Below, in pieces: positions 36,730 to 45,706 of a stretch of DNA of 64,000 bases (position 1 is its first letter; the number at the start of each line of letters is the position of its first letter). The DNA lies in contig CAVZAE010000005.1 in assembly GCA_963773195.1 (NCBI GenBank), forward strand, positions 310,001-374,000. The letters are read 5' to 3'. The notes below the pieces were generated by a model. The model was not told the origin of the DNA. It worked only from the letters and a program-made list of their open reading frames with translations, and made no database searches. The stretch is from CAIWHR01 sp963773195 (lineage in GTDB: Bacteria; Pseudomonadota; Gammaproteobacteria; Burkholderiales; Casimicrobiaceae). The position numbers and the translations under genes were made by a program.

Positions 36730-37782
36730 ATGACCGCCGCGATGCCCGCCGTGCTCGACTACCCGTCCCCGACGCCCCCCGCGCCGGGCACGACGATCGA
36801 GGTCGCGCCGCGGATTCATTGGCTGCGGATGCCGTTGCCGTTCGCGCTCGACCACATCAACCTGTGGCTGCTCGAGGACGACGACGGCTTCACGCTGGTC
36901 GACTGCGGCTACGGCGACGCGGCGACGCGCGCCCTCTGGGAAGGGCATTTCGAGACAATCCTGGCTTCGCGCCCGTTGCGGCGGATCGTGGCGACGCACT
37001 GCCATCCCGACCATGTCGGAAATGCGGCGTGGCTCGCGGCGCGCGCGGCGGCGCCGGTCGCCATGACATGCGCCGAATTCCTCACCGCGCATGCGCTCGC
37101 CGACGCGCGCGGCGGTTACGGGCCGGCGCCGACGATCGAGCTCTTTCGCCGCCATGGGATGGCGGCCGAGCACGAGGCGGCTTTCGCTGCGCGCGGCAAT
37201 CCGTATCGACGCGGAGTGCCGGAGCTGCCGATGTCGTTCGACCGAATGCTCGACGGCGACACGCGCACCATGGGCAGTTCCACATGGACCGTCGTCGAGG
37301 GCCACGGCCATTCGCCCGAGCACGCTTCGTTGTACTCGCGAGAGCGCGAGGTGCTGATCTCGGGCGACATGCTCCTGCCCAGGATCAGCACCAATGTGAG
37401 CGTCTGGGCGCCCGAGCCCGACGGGGACCCGCTCGGACGATTCCTTGATTCGCTCTCCGCATTCGAATCGCTTCCCCCCGACACGCTGGTGCTGCCGTCC
37501 CACGGGCTGCCGTTCCGCGGAATTCCGGTGCGCGTCGCGCAGCTGCGAACGCACCACGACGCGCGCCTGTCCGAGCTCGCGGCCGCCGTGGCGGCGGCGC
37601 CGGCGGCGGTCAGCGCCGCCGATGTAGTCCCGGTGCTGTTCCGGCGCGAGCTCGACTTGCAGCAACGCTATTTCGCCATGGGCGAGGCCATCGCCCACCT
37701 GAACCGCCTGTGGCACCGGCGCCGGTTGATCCGCGCCGTCGCCCCGGACGGCGCTATCCGATTCGCACCACCTTCCATTTGA
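36730..37782 (+). CDS. Metallo-beta-lactamase fold hydrolase
   Basis: A 350-aa soluble protein of the glyoxalase II-like superfamily. The zinc motif is ATHCHPDHVGNAAW (HxHxDH variant: His-Cys-His-x-Asp-His), with WTVVEGHGHSPEHASLY supplying a third-site His, LISGDMLLPRIS the bridging Asp, and VLPSHGLPF the last His. A winged C-terminal extension contains RRELDLQQRYFAMGEAIAHLNRL. Within bacteria this architecture is often annotated as MBL-fold hydrolase linked to fatty-acid or acyl-CoA genes. The phaC gene follows 26 nt later, suggesting co-transcription. Substrate unknown. ATG 36742 is an alternative start. Confidence 0.83.
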   Translation: MTAAMPAVLDYPSPTPPAPGTTIEVAPRIHWLRMPLPFALDHINLWLLEDDDGFTLVDCGYGDAATRALWEGHFETILASRPLRRIVATHCHPDHVGNAAWLAARAAAPVAMTCAEFLTAHALADARGGYGPAPTIELFRRHGMAAEHEAAFAARGNPYRRGVPELPMSFDRMLDGDTRTMGSSTWTVVEGHGHSPEHASLYSREREVLISGDMLLPRISTNVSVWAPEPDGDPLGRFLDSLSAFESLPPDTLVLPSHGLPFRGIPVRVAQLRTHHDARLSELAAAVAAAPAAVSAADVVPVLFRRELDLQQRYFAMGEAIAHLNRLWHRRRLIRAVAPDGAIRFAPPSI

Positions 37783-37808
37783 CACCCGCACGCTCGAAAG
37801 CACAGAAC

Positions 37809-39634
37809 ATGTCCACTTCCACCAAAGCACCCGCTCCCGCCACCGCGCCCGCCGGATACGACCCCGTCGCGCTCGCCAAATCGCTCGCCTCGGCCGCCGA
37901 CAAGAGCGCCAAGCTGATGGGCGACTTCGCCACGCACCATGCCAAGGCCGGTTCCTCGCTCGTCACGGACGAGCTCGGTATCGGCAAGGCGTTCATGGAG
38001 ATGGCCTCGAAGCTGCTCGCGAATCCCTACAAGCTCGCCGAGACGCAGATGAATCTGTGGTGGGATTACGTGAACCTCTGGCAGGCCTCGACGTTGCAAA
38101 CTCCTGGGGGCGCCGGCCACGCCCGTTGCGGCGCCCAAGCAGGGCGACAAGCGCTTCCGCCACGAGGACTGGGAGGAGCACTTCCTGTTCGATTACATCA
38201 AGCAGGGTTACCTGATCACCGCCCACTGGCTGCACGAGACCGTCGCGAGCGTCGAAGGACTGGACGACGCGACCAGGCGCAAGGTCGACTTCTTTACGCG
38301 CCAGTACATCGACGCGCTCGCGCCGTCGAACTTCGCGCTGACCAATCCCGAGGTGTTCCGCGAGACGATCGCGAGCGGCGGCCAGAACCTCGTGCGCGGG
38401 CTCAACAACCTGCTCGACGATATCGAGCGCGGCAACGGCCAGCTCAAGATCTCGATGACCGACACCAAGGCCTTCGAGCTCGGCGTCAACATCGCGACCA
38501 CGCCCGGCAAGGTCGTCTTCGAGAACGACCTGATGCAGCTGATCCAGTACGAGCCCACGACGAAAAAGGTCGCGAAGCGGCCGCTGCTCGTAATGCCGCC
38601 GTGGATCAACAAGTACTACATCATGGACCTGCGCGAGAAGAACTCGCTGATCAAGTGGGCCGTCGATCAGGGCATCACGGTGTTCGTGATCAGCTGGGTC
38701 AATCCGGACGAGAAGCTCGCGCACAAGGATTTCGAGGATTACCTGCGCGATGGGCCGCTGGCCGCGCTCGGCGCGATCGAGAAGGCGACGGGCGAGACCG
38801 AGGTCAACGCGCTCGGTTACTGCCTCGGCGGCACGCTGCTCGCGGCGACGCTTGCCTACATGGCGGCGAAGAAGGACAAGCGGATCGCCAGCGCGACGTT
38901 CATGACGGCGCTCGATCGACTTCGACCGCGTCGGGCGAGCTCGAGCGTGTTCATCGACGAGGACCAGATCACCTCCTCGAGCGCAAGATGACCGAGCGCG
39001 GCTATCTCGAAGGCTCGGAGATGGCCGACGACGTTCAACATGCTGCGCGCCAACGACCTGATCTGGTCGTTCGTCATCAACAACTACCTGCTGGGCCGCG
39101 ACCCGTTCCCGTTCGACCTCTTGCACTGGAACCAGGACGCGACGCGCATGCCGGCGACGATGCACAGCTTCTATCTGCGCAACATGTACCTGAAGAACCT
39201 GCTGCGCGAGCCCGGCGGCATCACGCTTCGGCGGCGTGCCGATCGACCTCTCGAAGGTGACCGTGCCCATGTATTTCGTCTCGGCGATGGAGGATCACAT
39301 CGCGCCGTGGAAGGCCACCTACGCGGGCACGCAGCTGACCGCGGGCAAAGTGCGCTTCGTCGCTGTCGGGTTCGGGTCACATCGCGGGCATGATCAATCC
39401 ACCCGCTGCGAACAAGTACGGTTACTGGACCAACGACAAGCTGCGCGGCCAACGGCCGACGAATGGCTTGCCGGCGCGAAGCAGCACGAAGGTTCGTGGT
39501 GGAACGACTGGGCGAAATGGCTCGCCGCCCATCGTGGCAAGGAGGTTCCGGCGCGCATTCCCGGCAAGGGCAAGCTCAAGGTCATCGAGCCGGCGCCGGG
39601 GACGTACGCCCGCATCCGTGCCGACGGCCGTTGA
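37809..39634 (+). pseudogene. phaC: Class I poly(3-hydroxyalkanoate) synthase, disrupted by about 9 indels
   Basis: Polymerises (R)-3-hydroxyacyl-CoAs into storage polyester. The N-terminal domain runs in one frame to NLWQASTL (38100), where one extra base shifts it. A long intact stretch then covers HEDWEEHFLFDYIKQGYLI, NFALTNPEVFRETIASGGQNLVRG and the lipase-like box ALGYCLGGTLLAA with the catalytic Cys. From 38914 on there are eight more indels; after correction GHIAGMINPP (catalytic His) and the tryptophan-rich C terminus are complete. Net +5 in 1826 nt gives 1821 nt, exactly 607 codons, a normal class I length. ATG 37809 is preceded by the MBL gene in apparent operon. Confidence 0.88.
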
Positions 39635-39658
39635 ATCGGACGCGGCTTTCGCTATAGT
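39631..39658 (+). promoter_or_regulatory. Probable promoter of the glycine-zipper gene
   Basis: TTGAAT (39631-39636, overlapping the phaC stop) and TATAGT (39653-39658, five of six) are separated by 16 bp. A start near 39665 gives a ~23-nt leader that contains CGGAGAG before ATG 39688. Confidence 0.45.
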
Positions 39659-39687
39659 GCTCTCATGATGCCGTCACGGAGAGTCCG

Positions 39688-40156
39688 ATGAATCGCTTCA
39701 CTTCAGATGTGGTCACTCAGGCAGCCGCGCTCGTCGCTGCGGCGATCCTCACCGGCACAGTCTATGCACAGGCGCCGGCCGCTGCACCGTCGGCTGCGCC
39801 CGCCGCCCGGTGCACCGATTGCGGCGTGGTGCAATCGGTGTGGTTTACCGAGGAGAAGGGCAAGACCAGTCGGCGTCGGAATGGTCGCCGGTGGCGTCCT
39901 TGGCGGCGTGCTCGGTCACCAGATTGGCGGCGGAACCGGCAAGACCGTCGCCACCATCGCGGGCGCTGCCGGCGGTGCCTACGTCGGCAACAAGGTCGAG
40001 CAGAACCGGAACACGAAGGGCATGTGGAACGTGTCCATCAAGATGGATGGCGGCCAGCAGCGGACCTTCGTTTACACCAACCAGCCGACGGTGCAGCAAG
40101 GCGACCGCGTCAAGTTGCTCGACGGCGGCCGTCGTCTCGCGCTGGTCGCGAGCTGA
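39688..40156 (+). pseudogene. Glycine-zipper 2TM-domain envelope protein, one frameshift
   Basis: A ~155-aa exported protein. A signal peptide (to about VYAQ, residue 29) is followed by an Ala/Pro linker and CTDCGVV. One extra base at 39870-39871 (ACCAGTCGG) breaks the frame. After it, GVGMVAGGVLGGVLGHQIGGGTGKTVATIAG shows the glycine-zipper repeats that form membrane-associated helices, as in 17-kDa antigen/SlyB-type lipoproteins. A small beta domain then follows (MWNVSIKMDGGQQRTFVY to RVKLLDGG). Corrected length is 156 codons. Probably outer membrane or periplasmic and linked to envelope integrity; no lipobox is evident. Confidence 0.75.
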
Positions 40157-40191
40157 CGCCGACCGTCGCGGCCGCACGAGCGGTCACAGCT

Positions 40192-42146
40192 TTACTGCTT
40201 CGCCGGACCGCCTTGGCCCTCGCCGCTCTTGCGTTCGCCTTTTTCGGCTGAGCCCTTAGGCTGATGCTCGGCGCGACCCTCGCGCTGTACTGCCTGGCCG
40301 CCTTGTGCGGCCTGTGGCGGCGGCGCGCCGTGCGGGCCTGGCGCGACCATCGCTGGCGCTGCGCCGGGGGGCGGCACCGTCGCGCGCTCGCGTGAGCCGG
40401 TTTCGCGTGACAGGGTTTGTGGCGACGGACCCCCGGTGGAACGGTCGCGGCCGGAGGACGCTGCCGCGCAGCTTCGCCACGCGCGGTCGGCGATGGGGAT
40501 GGGGAACCGGGAGTCACCATTTCGGGCGACGCTGCCGGTTGCGGCGTGCGCGTGCGCGTCGTCGTAGGCGGTGGTTGCGGAGCGTTGGTCGTGGCGGCCG
40601 GGTATGTCGAGCCGGGCGCAGGGATCCTTCCCCGAGCCGTCCCGGTTGGATCGGCCCCTGGCGCCGGTGCAGGCGTCGTCGTCGGCCGGGTCATCGTGCG
40701 CCCCGGTACGGGCGCGGCGACTGCAGGCGGCGCAGCGGGCTGTCGCGCTCCCGCTTCGACACCGAGCCGTCCTTGACGCGACACCGGGTAGTACGTGGAA
40801 GCCGGCTGCGGCGTCCCCGCCGTGCCGGGACGAGGGCCGAGATGGGGTGAACTTGCCGGCACCGGCGGCGCCGCCGCAAGCACGGGCGCCGCTCGCATCT
40901 GCTGCGAGGCGACCGGCACGAGATGGTCGCGCACCATGAGCCGACCGTTGAGCGTCGTTCCGGCGACCGCGCTCACGGCGCCCGGTACGACGACATTACG
41001 AAATTGCGTCGGTGGCGCGGTCGGGCGTACGGTGACGTTGACCGCATACGGGCGGTTGTACGACGCCCAACAGTTGTACGAGCACCGGCGCCACCACGGA
41101 TGCAACGGCTCGCCCCAGCCCAGTGGCACCCAGCCATAAACGGGCGAGCCGAAGTTTGCTGACACGGCCCAGCCGGGGCCGCCTACCCATCCGACCAGCG
41201 CGGGCGCCCAGACCGGACGCGCGACGTAGGCGCCGGGGCACCAGCCCCAGCGGCCGCCCACATACGCCCAGCGCCCATAGTGGAACGGTGCATAGCCCCA
41301 TGGCGCGGAGTCGACCCAGGTCATGCCCCAGCCACCGACGTTCGCCCAGTACCCGTTCTGGTAGGGAGCCCAGCCGGTGGGGACGGAAGTGGGATACCAC
41401 ACCGGTCCGTATTCCGGCGTGCTCTGCCATGTGCCGTATTGGTCGAGATCGGCGGCGCCGACCATCTGGCGCGAGACATACTCGTTGCCTCGCGGCCGGT
41501 CGTAGCGATGGTCGCGGCTCGCGCTCCACGCGTCGAATCCGTCCTGGCCCGTGCCGTTGACGACGTTGGCGGCGGTCGCATCGGCACCGGTAACGATCGC
41601 CGTTTGTCCCGGCAGGGCCTGCTGCGCGCCGTTCGCGAGCATGACCACCGCTTCGCCTTCGCGCACGGTGACCGATGTCGATTGCTGGTCCGGCAGGACG
41701 TCGATGCGATACAGTCCGACGCGCGTCAACTGGATCTGCGTGTTCGGCGCATCGATATACGCGGAGTCGCCCGGATCGAGCACGCGCAAGCGCACGACCA
41801 CGCGACCTTGCGCGATGAAGAGCGCGATCTTGTTCTCGTCAAGTCGCGACACGTGCAGATTGGTGTCGCCGGCGAGACGAAACTGCCCGCCGCCATAGTC
41901 CACCTCGGCCCTGCCGTCGCCGCCGCCGACCCACAGGTTGTCGCCAGAGGTGACGGGATAATTGACTCCCACCGGCTGCCATTCGCTTGGCCGATCATCC
42001 GGCGACAGATAGAGCTGCCCGCCAACGTCGGCAATGCGACCCACCCGTCCGGGCAGATCGTCCTGTGCGCGCGCGATCGGCGCGAAACCCGCGGTCACGA
42101 TGGCCGCGACCAGCAGGACCCTCAGGGCGGCAGAATGTCTCGGCAT
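40192..42146 (-). CDS. FecR-domain/DUF6600 envelope protein with aromatic and Pro-rich regions
   Basis: A ~651-aa exported protein. Signal peptide 1 to about 27 (LRVLLVAAIVTAGFAPIARAQ). A FecR-like domain spans ~30-190 (RVGRIADVGGQLYLSPDD, GGGQFRLAGDTNLHVSR). The middle (~215-330) is extraordinarily rich in Trp, Tyr and Gly (YGPVWYPTS, GWAPYQNGYWANVGGWGMTWVD, WGYAPFHYGRWAYVGGRWGW), the mark of DUF6600. The remainder is a Pro/Ala/Thr/Arg-rich tail. One C is missing from a run near 40428-40432; correcting it moves the end from 40110 (which would overlap the convergent gene) to TAG at 40192, ending in GPAKQ. ATG 42146 follows AGGGG. Function unknown; periplasmic or surface. Confidence 0.78.
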
Positions 42147-42295
42147 GGCGTTCCCCTTGTGCATGATCCCACAACGGGCGGGCCCGCGGCGACGTTGACG
42201 ATCCGCCCCGCCGCGCGTCGGCCGTCTCCGGCCGTTTGCATTAGAATGCGTAACCCACTGTTTCGCTTCTGCGTCGTTCCCCACGGAGACTCGCC

Positions 42296-44122
42296 ATGCG
42301 AACCTTGAAGCGCTCACTCCTGGCCGGTGCCGTTGCGCTCGCCGTCTCGGTCCCCGCCGCCGCGCAGTTCTCGAACGCGATCTTCTTCGGCGATAGCCTG
42401 ATCGATGCGGGCTCGTTCAAGCCCGTGCTTCCGCCGGGTACCGGATTGTTCACAACGAATCCGGGTCCCATCTGGGTGACGCCGTTCGGACAGACCTTTG
42501 GCTTCACTGTCACGCCGGCCAATCAGGGCGGCAGCGACTACGCCTACGGCGGCGCGCGCGTGACGGAGACACCGGGGTTTCCACCGACGCCTCCGGTCGG
42601 ATCCGCCGTTCCGATCGCAACGCAGATTTCGAACTTCCTCGCGAAGGGTCCCGCGGATCCGAACGCGATCTACGCCATCGACGGGGGCGCCAACGACATC
42701 TTCACGCAGTTGACTGCGCTCCAGATGGGCGCGATCACGCCGGCGGATGTGCAGGCCAACGTCTCGCTCGCGGCAACGCAGCTCGCCGCACAGATCACGA
42801 AGCTCTCCGCCGCCGGTGCCAAGTACATCGTCGTCTGGAACGTGCCCGACATCGGCAAGTCGCCGTTCGGATTGAGCCAGGGGGCAGCGGGCGCCGCGCA
42901 GATCACGGCGATCTCGAACCTGTTCAACACGACGCTCTTCGCGGCGCTCAATGCGACGGGCGTGTCAACGATCCGCTTCAACGCATTCGGCCTGCTGAAC
43001 GAGATCGCCGCCAATCCCGGCGCGTACGGCTTCACCAACGCTACGGTGCCCGCGTGCGGGACCGTGTCCTCGCTCGTGTGCACGCCGGCAAACCTGGTGG
43101 CGCCCAACGCGGCGCAGTCCTTCGTCTTCGCCGACGGCGTGCACCCGACGACGGGCGCGCACGCGCTCATCGCGCAGGCCATCGTGTCGATGATCACGGG
43201 ACCGCAGCAGATGGCCGCGCTGGGCGATGCGCCGTTTCGCGTGGAAGACGCGAACTACCGGGCGCTCGACGGCCGGATGTGGTCGAGCCTCGACTCTCCG
43301 CGGCCGATGAGGAAACTCGAGGCGTGGGTCGCCTACGACTACGGCAGCATCGACATGAACGCGGGGCCGACCAACAGCACCGGCCACGCGAACACGGTCG
43401 CGGTCGGCGGCGACATGAAGCTCTCCGAGCGCGCGCTCGCGGGGATGATGTTCGGCTACACCGACACTCGTGGCGACTTCGGCGGGCCGGGCGGCGGCTT
43501 CACATTGCGGCAACCGGTGTTCACGCTCTATGCCGGCTATGGCGAGGGCCCGTGGTACGTCGGCGCTACGGCGGGTGCGGGTTCCCTCGATTATGACGTC
43601 AACCGCAACATCGACCTCGGCACGGCCGTGCGCAACGAGAGCGGCACGGCGAACGGCTACGAATACACGTTACGAGCGCTCGGCGGGTACTGGTTCAAAT
43701 ACCAGGATCTGCTGCACGGACCGTACGCGCGTGTAACGTACACGAAGGCGATCGTCCACCAGTTCTCCGAGACCGGCTCGGACAGCCTGGGACTCACCTA
43801 CGGCCAGCAGGACAACGACCAGCTCTTGTGGAGCGTCGGCTGGCAGATCGCCGGCAAGTGGGGCACGGTCCGGCCGTGGGCGCGCGCGACGTGGGAATAC
43901 GATTCGCTCAACAACGATCGCACCGTGACAGCGTCGTCGAACACCCTCGGCGGCACGTACACGGTTCCCGCGTTCAAGCCCGACAACAACTACGCGCTCT
44001 TCAATGTCGGCGCGGCGACCGACTTTGGCGGCGTGACCGGCTATCTGTCGGGGTCGGCCACGGCTGGCAAGGGCGACGGCAACTACTGGGCCGTCACCGT
44101 CGGACTCCGGATGCCCATCTGA
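42296..44122 (+). CDS. GDSL-family autotransporter esterase/lipase
   Basis: A 608-aa surface esterase. A signal peptide (1-24, ending AAAQ) leads into an SGNH passenger with block I FFGDSLID (catalytic Ser ~34), block III GGANDIF, and block V DGVHPT with the Asp-x-x-His pair (~285). From ~340 a type V autotransporter beta-barrel follows (LEAWVAYDYGSIDMNA, VGGDMKLSERALAGMMFGYTDTRG, YEYTLRALGGYWFKY). It ends in RMPI instead of the usual terminal Phe or Trp. Homologues such as EstA hydrolyse short acyl esters at the cell surface. A TAGAAT hexamer at 42242 could be the -10. Confidence 0.9.
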   Translation: MRTLKRSLLAGAVALAVSVPAAAQFSNAIFFGDSLIDAGSFKPVLPPGTGLFTTNPGPIWVTPFGQTFGFTVTPANQGGSDYAYGGARVTETPGFPPTPPVGSAVPIATQISNFLAKGPADPNAIYAIDGGANDIFTQLTALQMGAITPADVQANVSLAATQLAAQITKLSAAGAKYIVVWNVPDIGKSPFGLSQGAAGAAQITAISNLFNTTLFAALNATGVSTIRFNAFGLLNEIAANPGAYGFTNATVPACGTVSSLVCTPANLVAPNAAQSFVFADGVHPTTGAHALIAQAIVSMITGPQQMAALGDAPFRVEDANYRALDGRMWSSLDSPRPMRKLEAWVAYDYGSIDMNAGPTNSTGHANTVAVGGDMKLSERALAGMMFGYTDTRGDFGGPGGGFTLRQPVFTLYAGYGEGPWYVGATAGAGSLDYDVNRNIDLGTAVRNESGTANGYEYTLRALGGYWFKYQDLLHGPYARVTYTKAIVHQFSETGSDSLGLTYGQQDNDQLLWSVGWQIAGKWGTVRPWARATWEYDSLNNDRTVTASSNTLGGTYTVPAFKPDNNYALFNVGAATDFGGVTGYLSGSATAGKGDGNYWAVTVGLRMPI

Positions 44123-44177
44123 TCGGCGCAAAGCGCCGGGAGGGACCGCTCACAGGCGGCTCTTCTTGTGGGTTGCC

Positions 44178-44954
44178 TCAGGCCGGACGCCGCGGCTTGC
44201 GCGGCGCATGGCGGAAGAGCGCGTCGTAAAGCGGGCGCGGCAGCACGCGCAACACGCACCCCACGATCGCCATCGGCCAGGGCACGATGCAGAAGCGCCG
44301 GCGGCGCGCGATCGCGCGCGCGATCGATCGTGCCGCGCGGTCAGCGCTGACGATGAACGGCATCCGGTAGGGATTGCCGGCGGTCATCGGTGTCTTGACG
44401 TAGCCGGGGCAGATGGTCACCACGGCGACGCCGGTTCCCACCAGCTCGACGCGCAGGCTCTCGAGGTACGTGATCGCGGCCGACTTCGACGCTGAATACG
44501 CGCCAGCCCCCGGAAGTCCGCGCAGCCCGGCGACACTCGCGATACCGACGAGAGTCCCGCGACCGGCCGCGCGCATCGGCGCGATGAACGGCGCGAATGT
44601 GTGGACGATTCCCGTCACGTTGACGTCGAGAATCTCGTGAAACACGGCCGCGTCCGCGGTCTGCTCCGTAAGCGTGCCACGCGAGATCCCGGCATTCGCG
44701 ATTACGACGTCGGGCGTCCCGAAGCGCTCGGTGAAAGCGGCCGCGGCGCGCGCGAGAAGCTCGGCATCGCGAACGTCGCCCTCGTACGCGACCGCGCGTT
44801 CCGCGGGCAGCTCCGCGACGAGCGCGTCGAGCCGCTCGCGCCTTCGCGCGAACAGGCCGACGGCGGCCCCCTCGGCGGCGTAGTAGCGGGCGAGCGCGGC
44901 CCCGATGCCGCTCGACGCGCCCGTGATGAAGACGGCGGCTGCGATCGCCCTCAG
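44178..44954 (-). CDS. Short-chain dehydrogenase/reductase with non-ATG start
   Basis: A 258-aa classical SDR. The NAD(P) motif TGASSGIGAALARYYA lies at the very N terminus, ARRRER suggests NADP preference, NAGISRG and the catalytic triad (Ser of VGIASVAG, Tyr-x3-Lys of AYSASKSA) are intact, and CPGYVKTPM follows. The C terminus is basic. No ATG, GTG or TTG lies near the expected start; CTG 44954, overlapping the dsbA stop in CTGA, is the most plausible codon, giving translational coupling. Substrate unknown. Confidence 0.8.
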   Translation of the reverse strand: MRAIAAAVFITGASSGIGAALARYYAAEGAAVGLFARRRERLDALVAELPAERAVAYEGDVRDAELLARAAAAFTERFGTPDVVIANAGISRGTLTEQTADAAVFHEILDVNVTGIVHTFAPFIAPMRAAGRGTLVGIASVAGLRGLPGAGAYSASKSAAITYLESLRVELVGTGVAVVTICPGYVKTPMTAGNPYRMPFIVSADRAARSIARAIARRRRFCIVPWPMAIVGCVLRVLPRPLYDALFRHAPRKPRRPA

Positions 44955-45613
44955 CCCTTCGGACGCTCGGCGCGCGCCTTGGCGATGAGCGCGTCCATCA
45001 CCGGAATCATGGCCGCGTGCGAGCCGACCTTCTCGGTCGACACGATGAATTTCCCGTCGATGATGATCGTCGGCACCGACTGAATGTTGTAGGCCTTCGC
45101 CGTCTGCAGCGAACGGTTCATCTTGCCCGACATCGCGAACGAGTTGTACATGTCCTCGACCTTCTTGCGGTCGATGCCGTGCGCGGCCGCCCAGTCGAAG
45201 AACGTCTTCTCGTTCCACATGGGTGCGCCCTTGCCGTGGATCTCCTTGAACATCTCGGGGGAGAGGCGACTTTCTTCGCCGAGCGCATCGAGCGTGTAGT
45301 ACTCCTTCCCGAGCGGTACCCATTTGTCCTGGAAGCTGACCGGGACGCGACGGAACGCGACATCCGCCGGCAGCGTCTTGAGCCAGTTCTGCAGGATGGG
45401 CTCGAACTCGCCGCAGTGCGGGCAGCCGTACGAGAAGAACTCGATGACCTCGATCTTCTTCCCCGTCTCCACGGGCACCGGATTCTTGAGGCGAAGATAG
45501 TCGCGTCCTTCCTCCGGCGTCGTCGTCTGCGCAGCGGCGGGCAGCGCGGCGACCAAAAGAAGAGCTGCGGCGAGTCGCGGCGCGCTGCCGCGCAGGGTCG
45601 AAAGCCAGTGCAT
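44951..45613 (-). CDS. dsbA: Thiol:disulfide interchange protein DsbA
   Basis: The periplasmic disulfide oxidase (220 aa). Signal peptide 1 to about 28 (LAAALLLVAALPAAAQ). The active site FFSYGCPHCGEFEP has the CPHC motif at about residue 66, and the cis-proline loop is SVPTIIIDGKF. VGSHAAMIPVMDALI closes the fold. It oxidises secreted proteins, which could include the Cys-containing exported proteins in this window. The SDR gene overlaps its stop; the SPOR-domain gene upstream is 93 bp away. Confidence 0.93.
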   Translation of the reverse strand: MHWLSTLRGSAPRLAAALLLVAALPAAAQTTTPEEGRDYLRLKNPVPVETGKKIEVIEFFSYGCPHCGEFEPILQNWLKTLPADVAFRRVPVSFQDKWVPLGKEYYTLDALGEESRLSPEMFKEIHGKGAPMWNEKTFFDWAAAHGIDRKKVEDMYNSFAMSGKMNRSLQTAKAYNIQSVPTIIIDGKFIVSTEKVGSHAAMIPVMDALIAKARAERPKG

Positions 45614-45706
45614 TGTTGCGGTCTCCTTGTTGCGCGGCCGGAAGCGGCCGCGTGCGTCACCCGGATTGGTCAGGCCACGGCAGCGCGAGTTCCCGGGACA
45701 GCCGCA

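Noticed and set aside
34381..39634. liuA and phaC as ancient pseudogenes
   Set aside because: Codon choice and protein conservation are intact in every fragment, no internal stop remains after correction and lengths become exact. Old pseudogenes would show substitutions and larger deletions.
44125..44177. Small GC hairpins between the GDSL esterase and SDR genes as a terminator
   Set aside because: Stems are four to six bp with no clear T-run; too weak to report as a feature.
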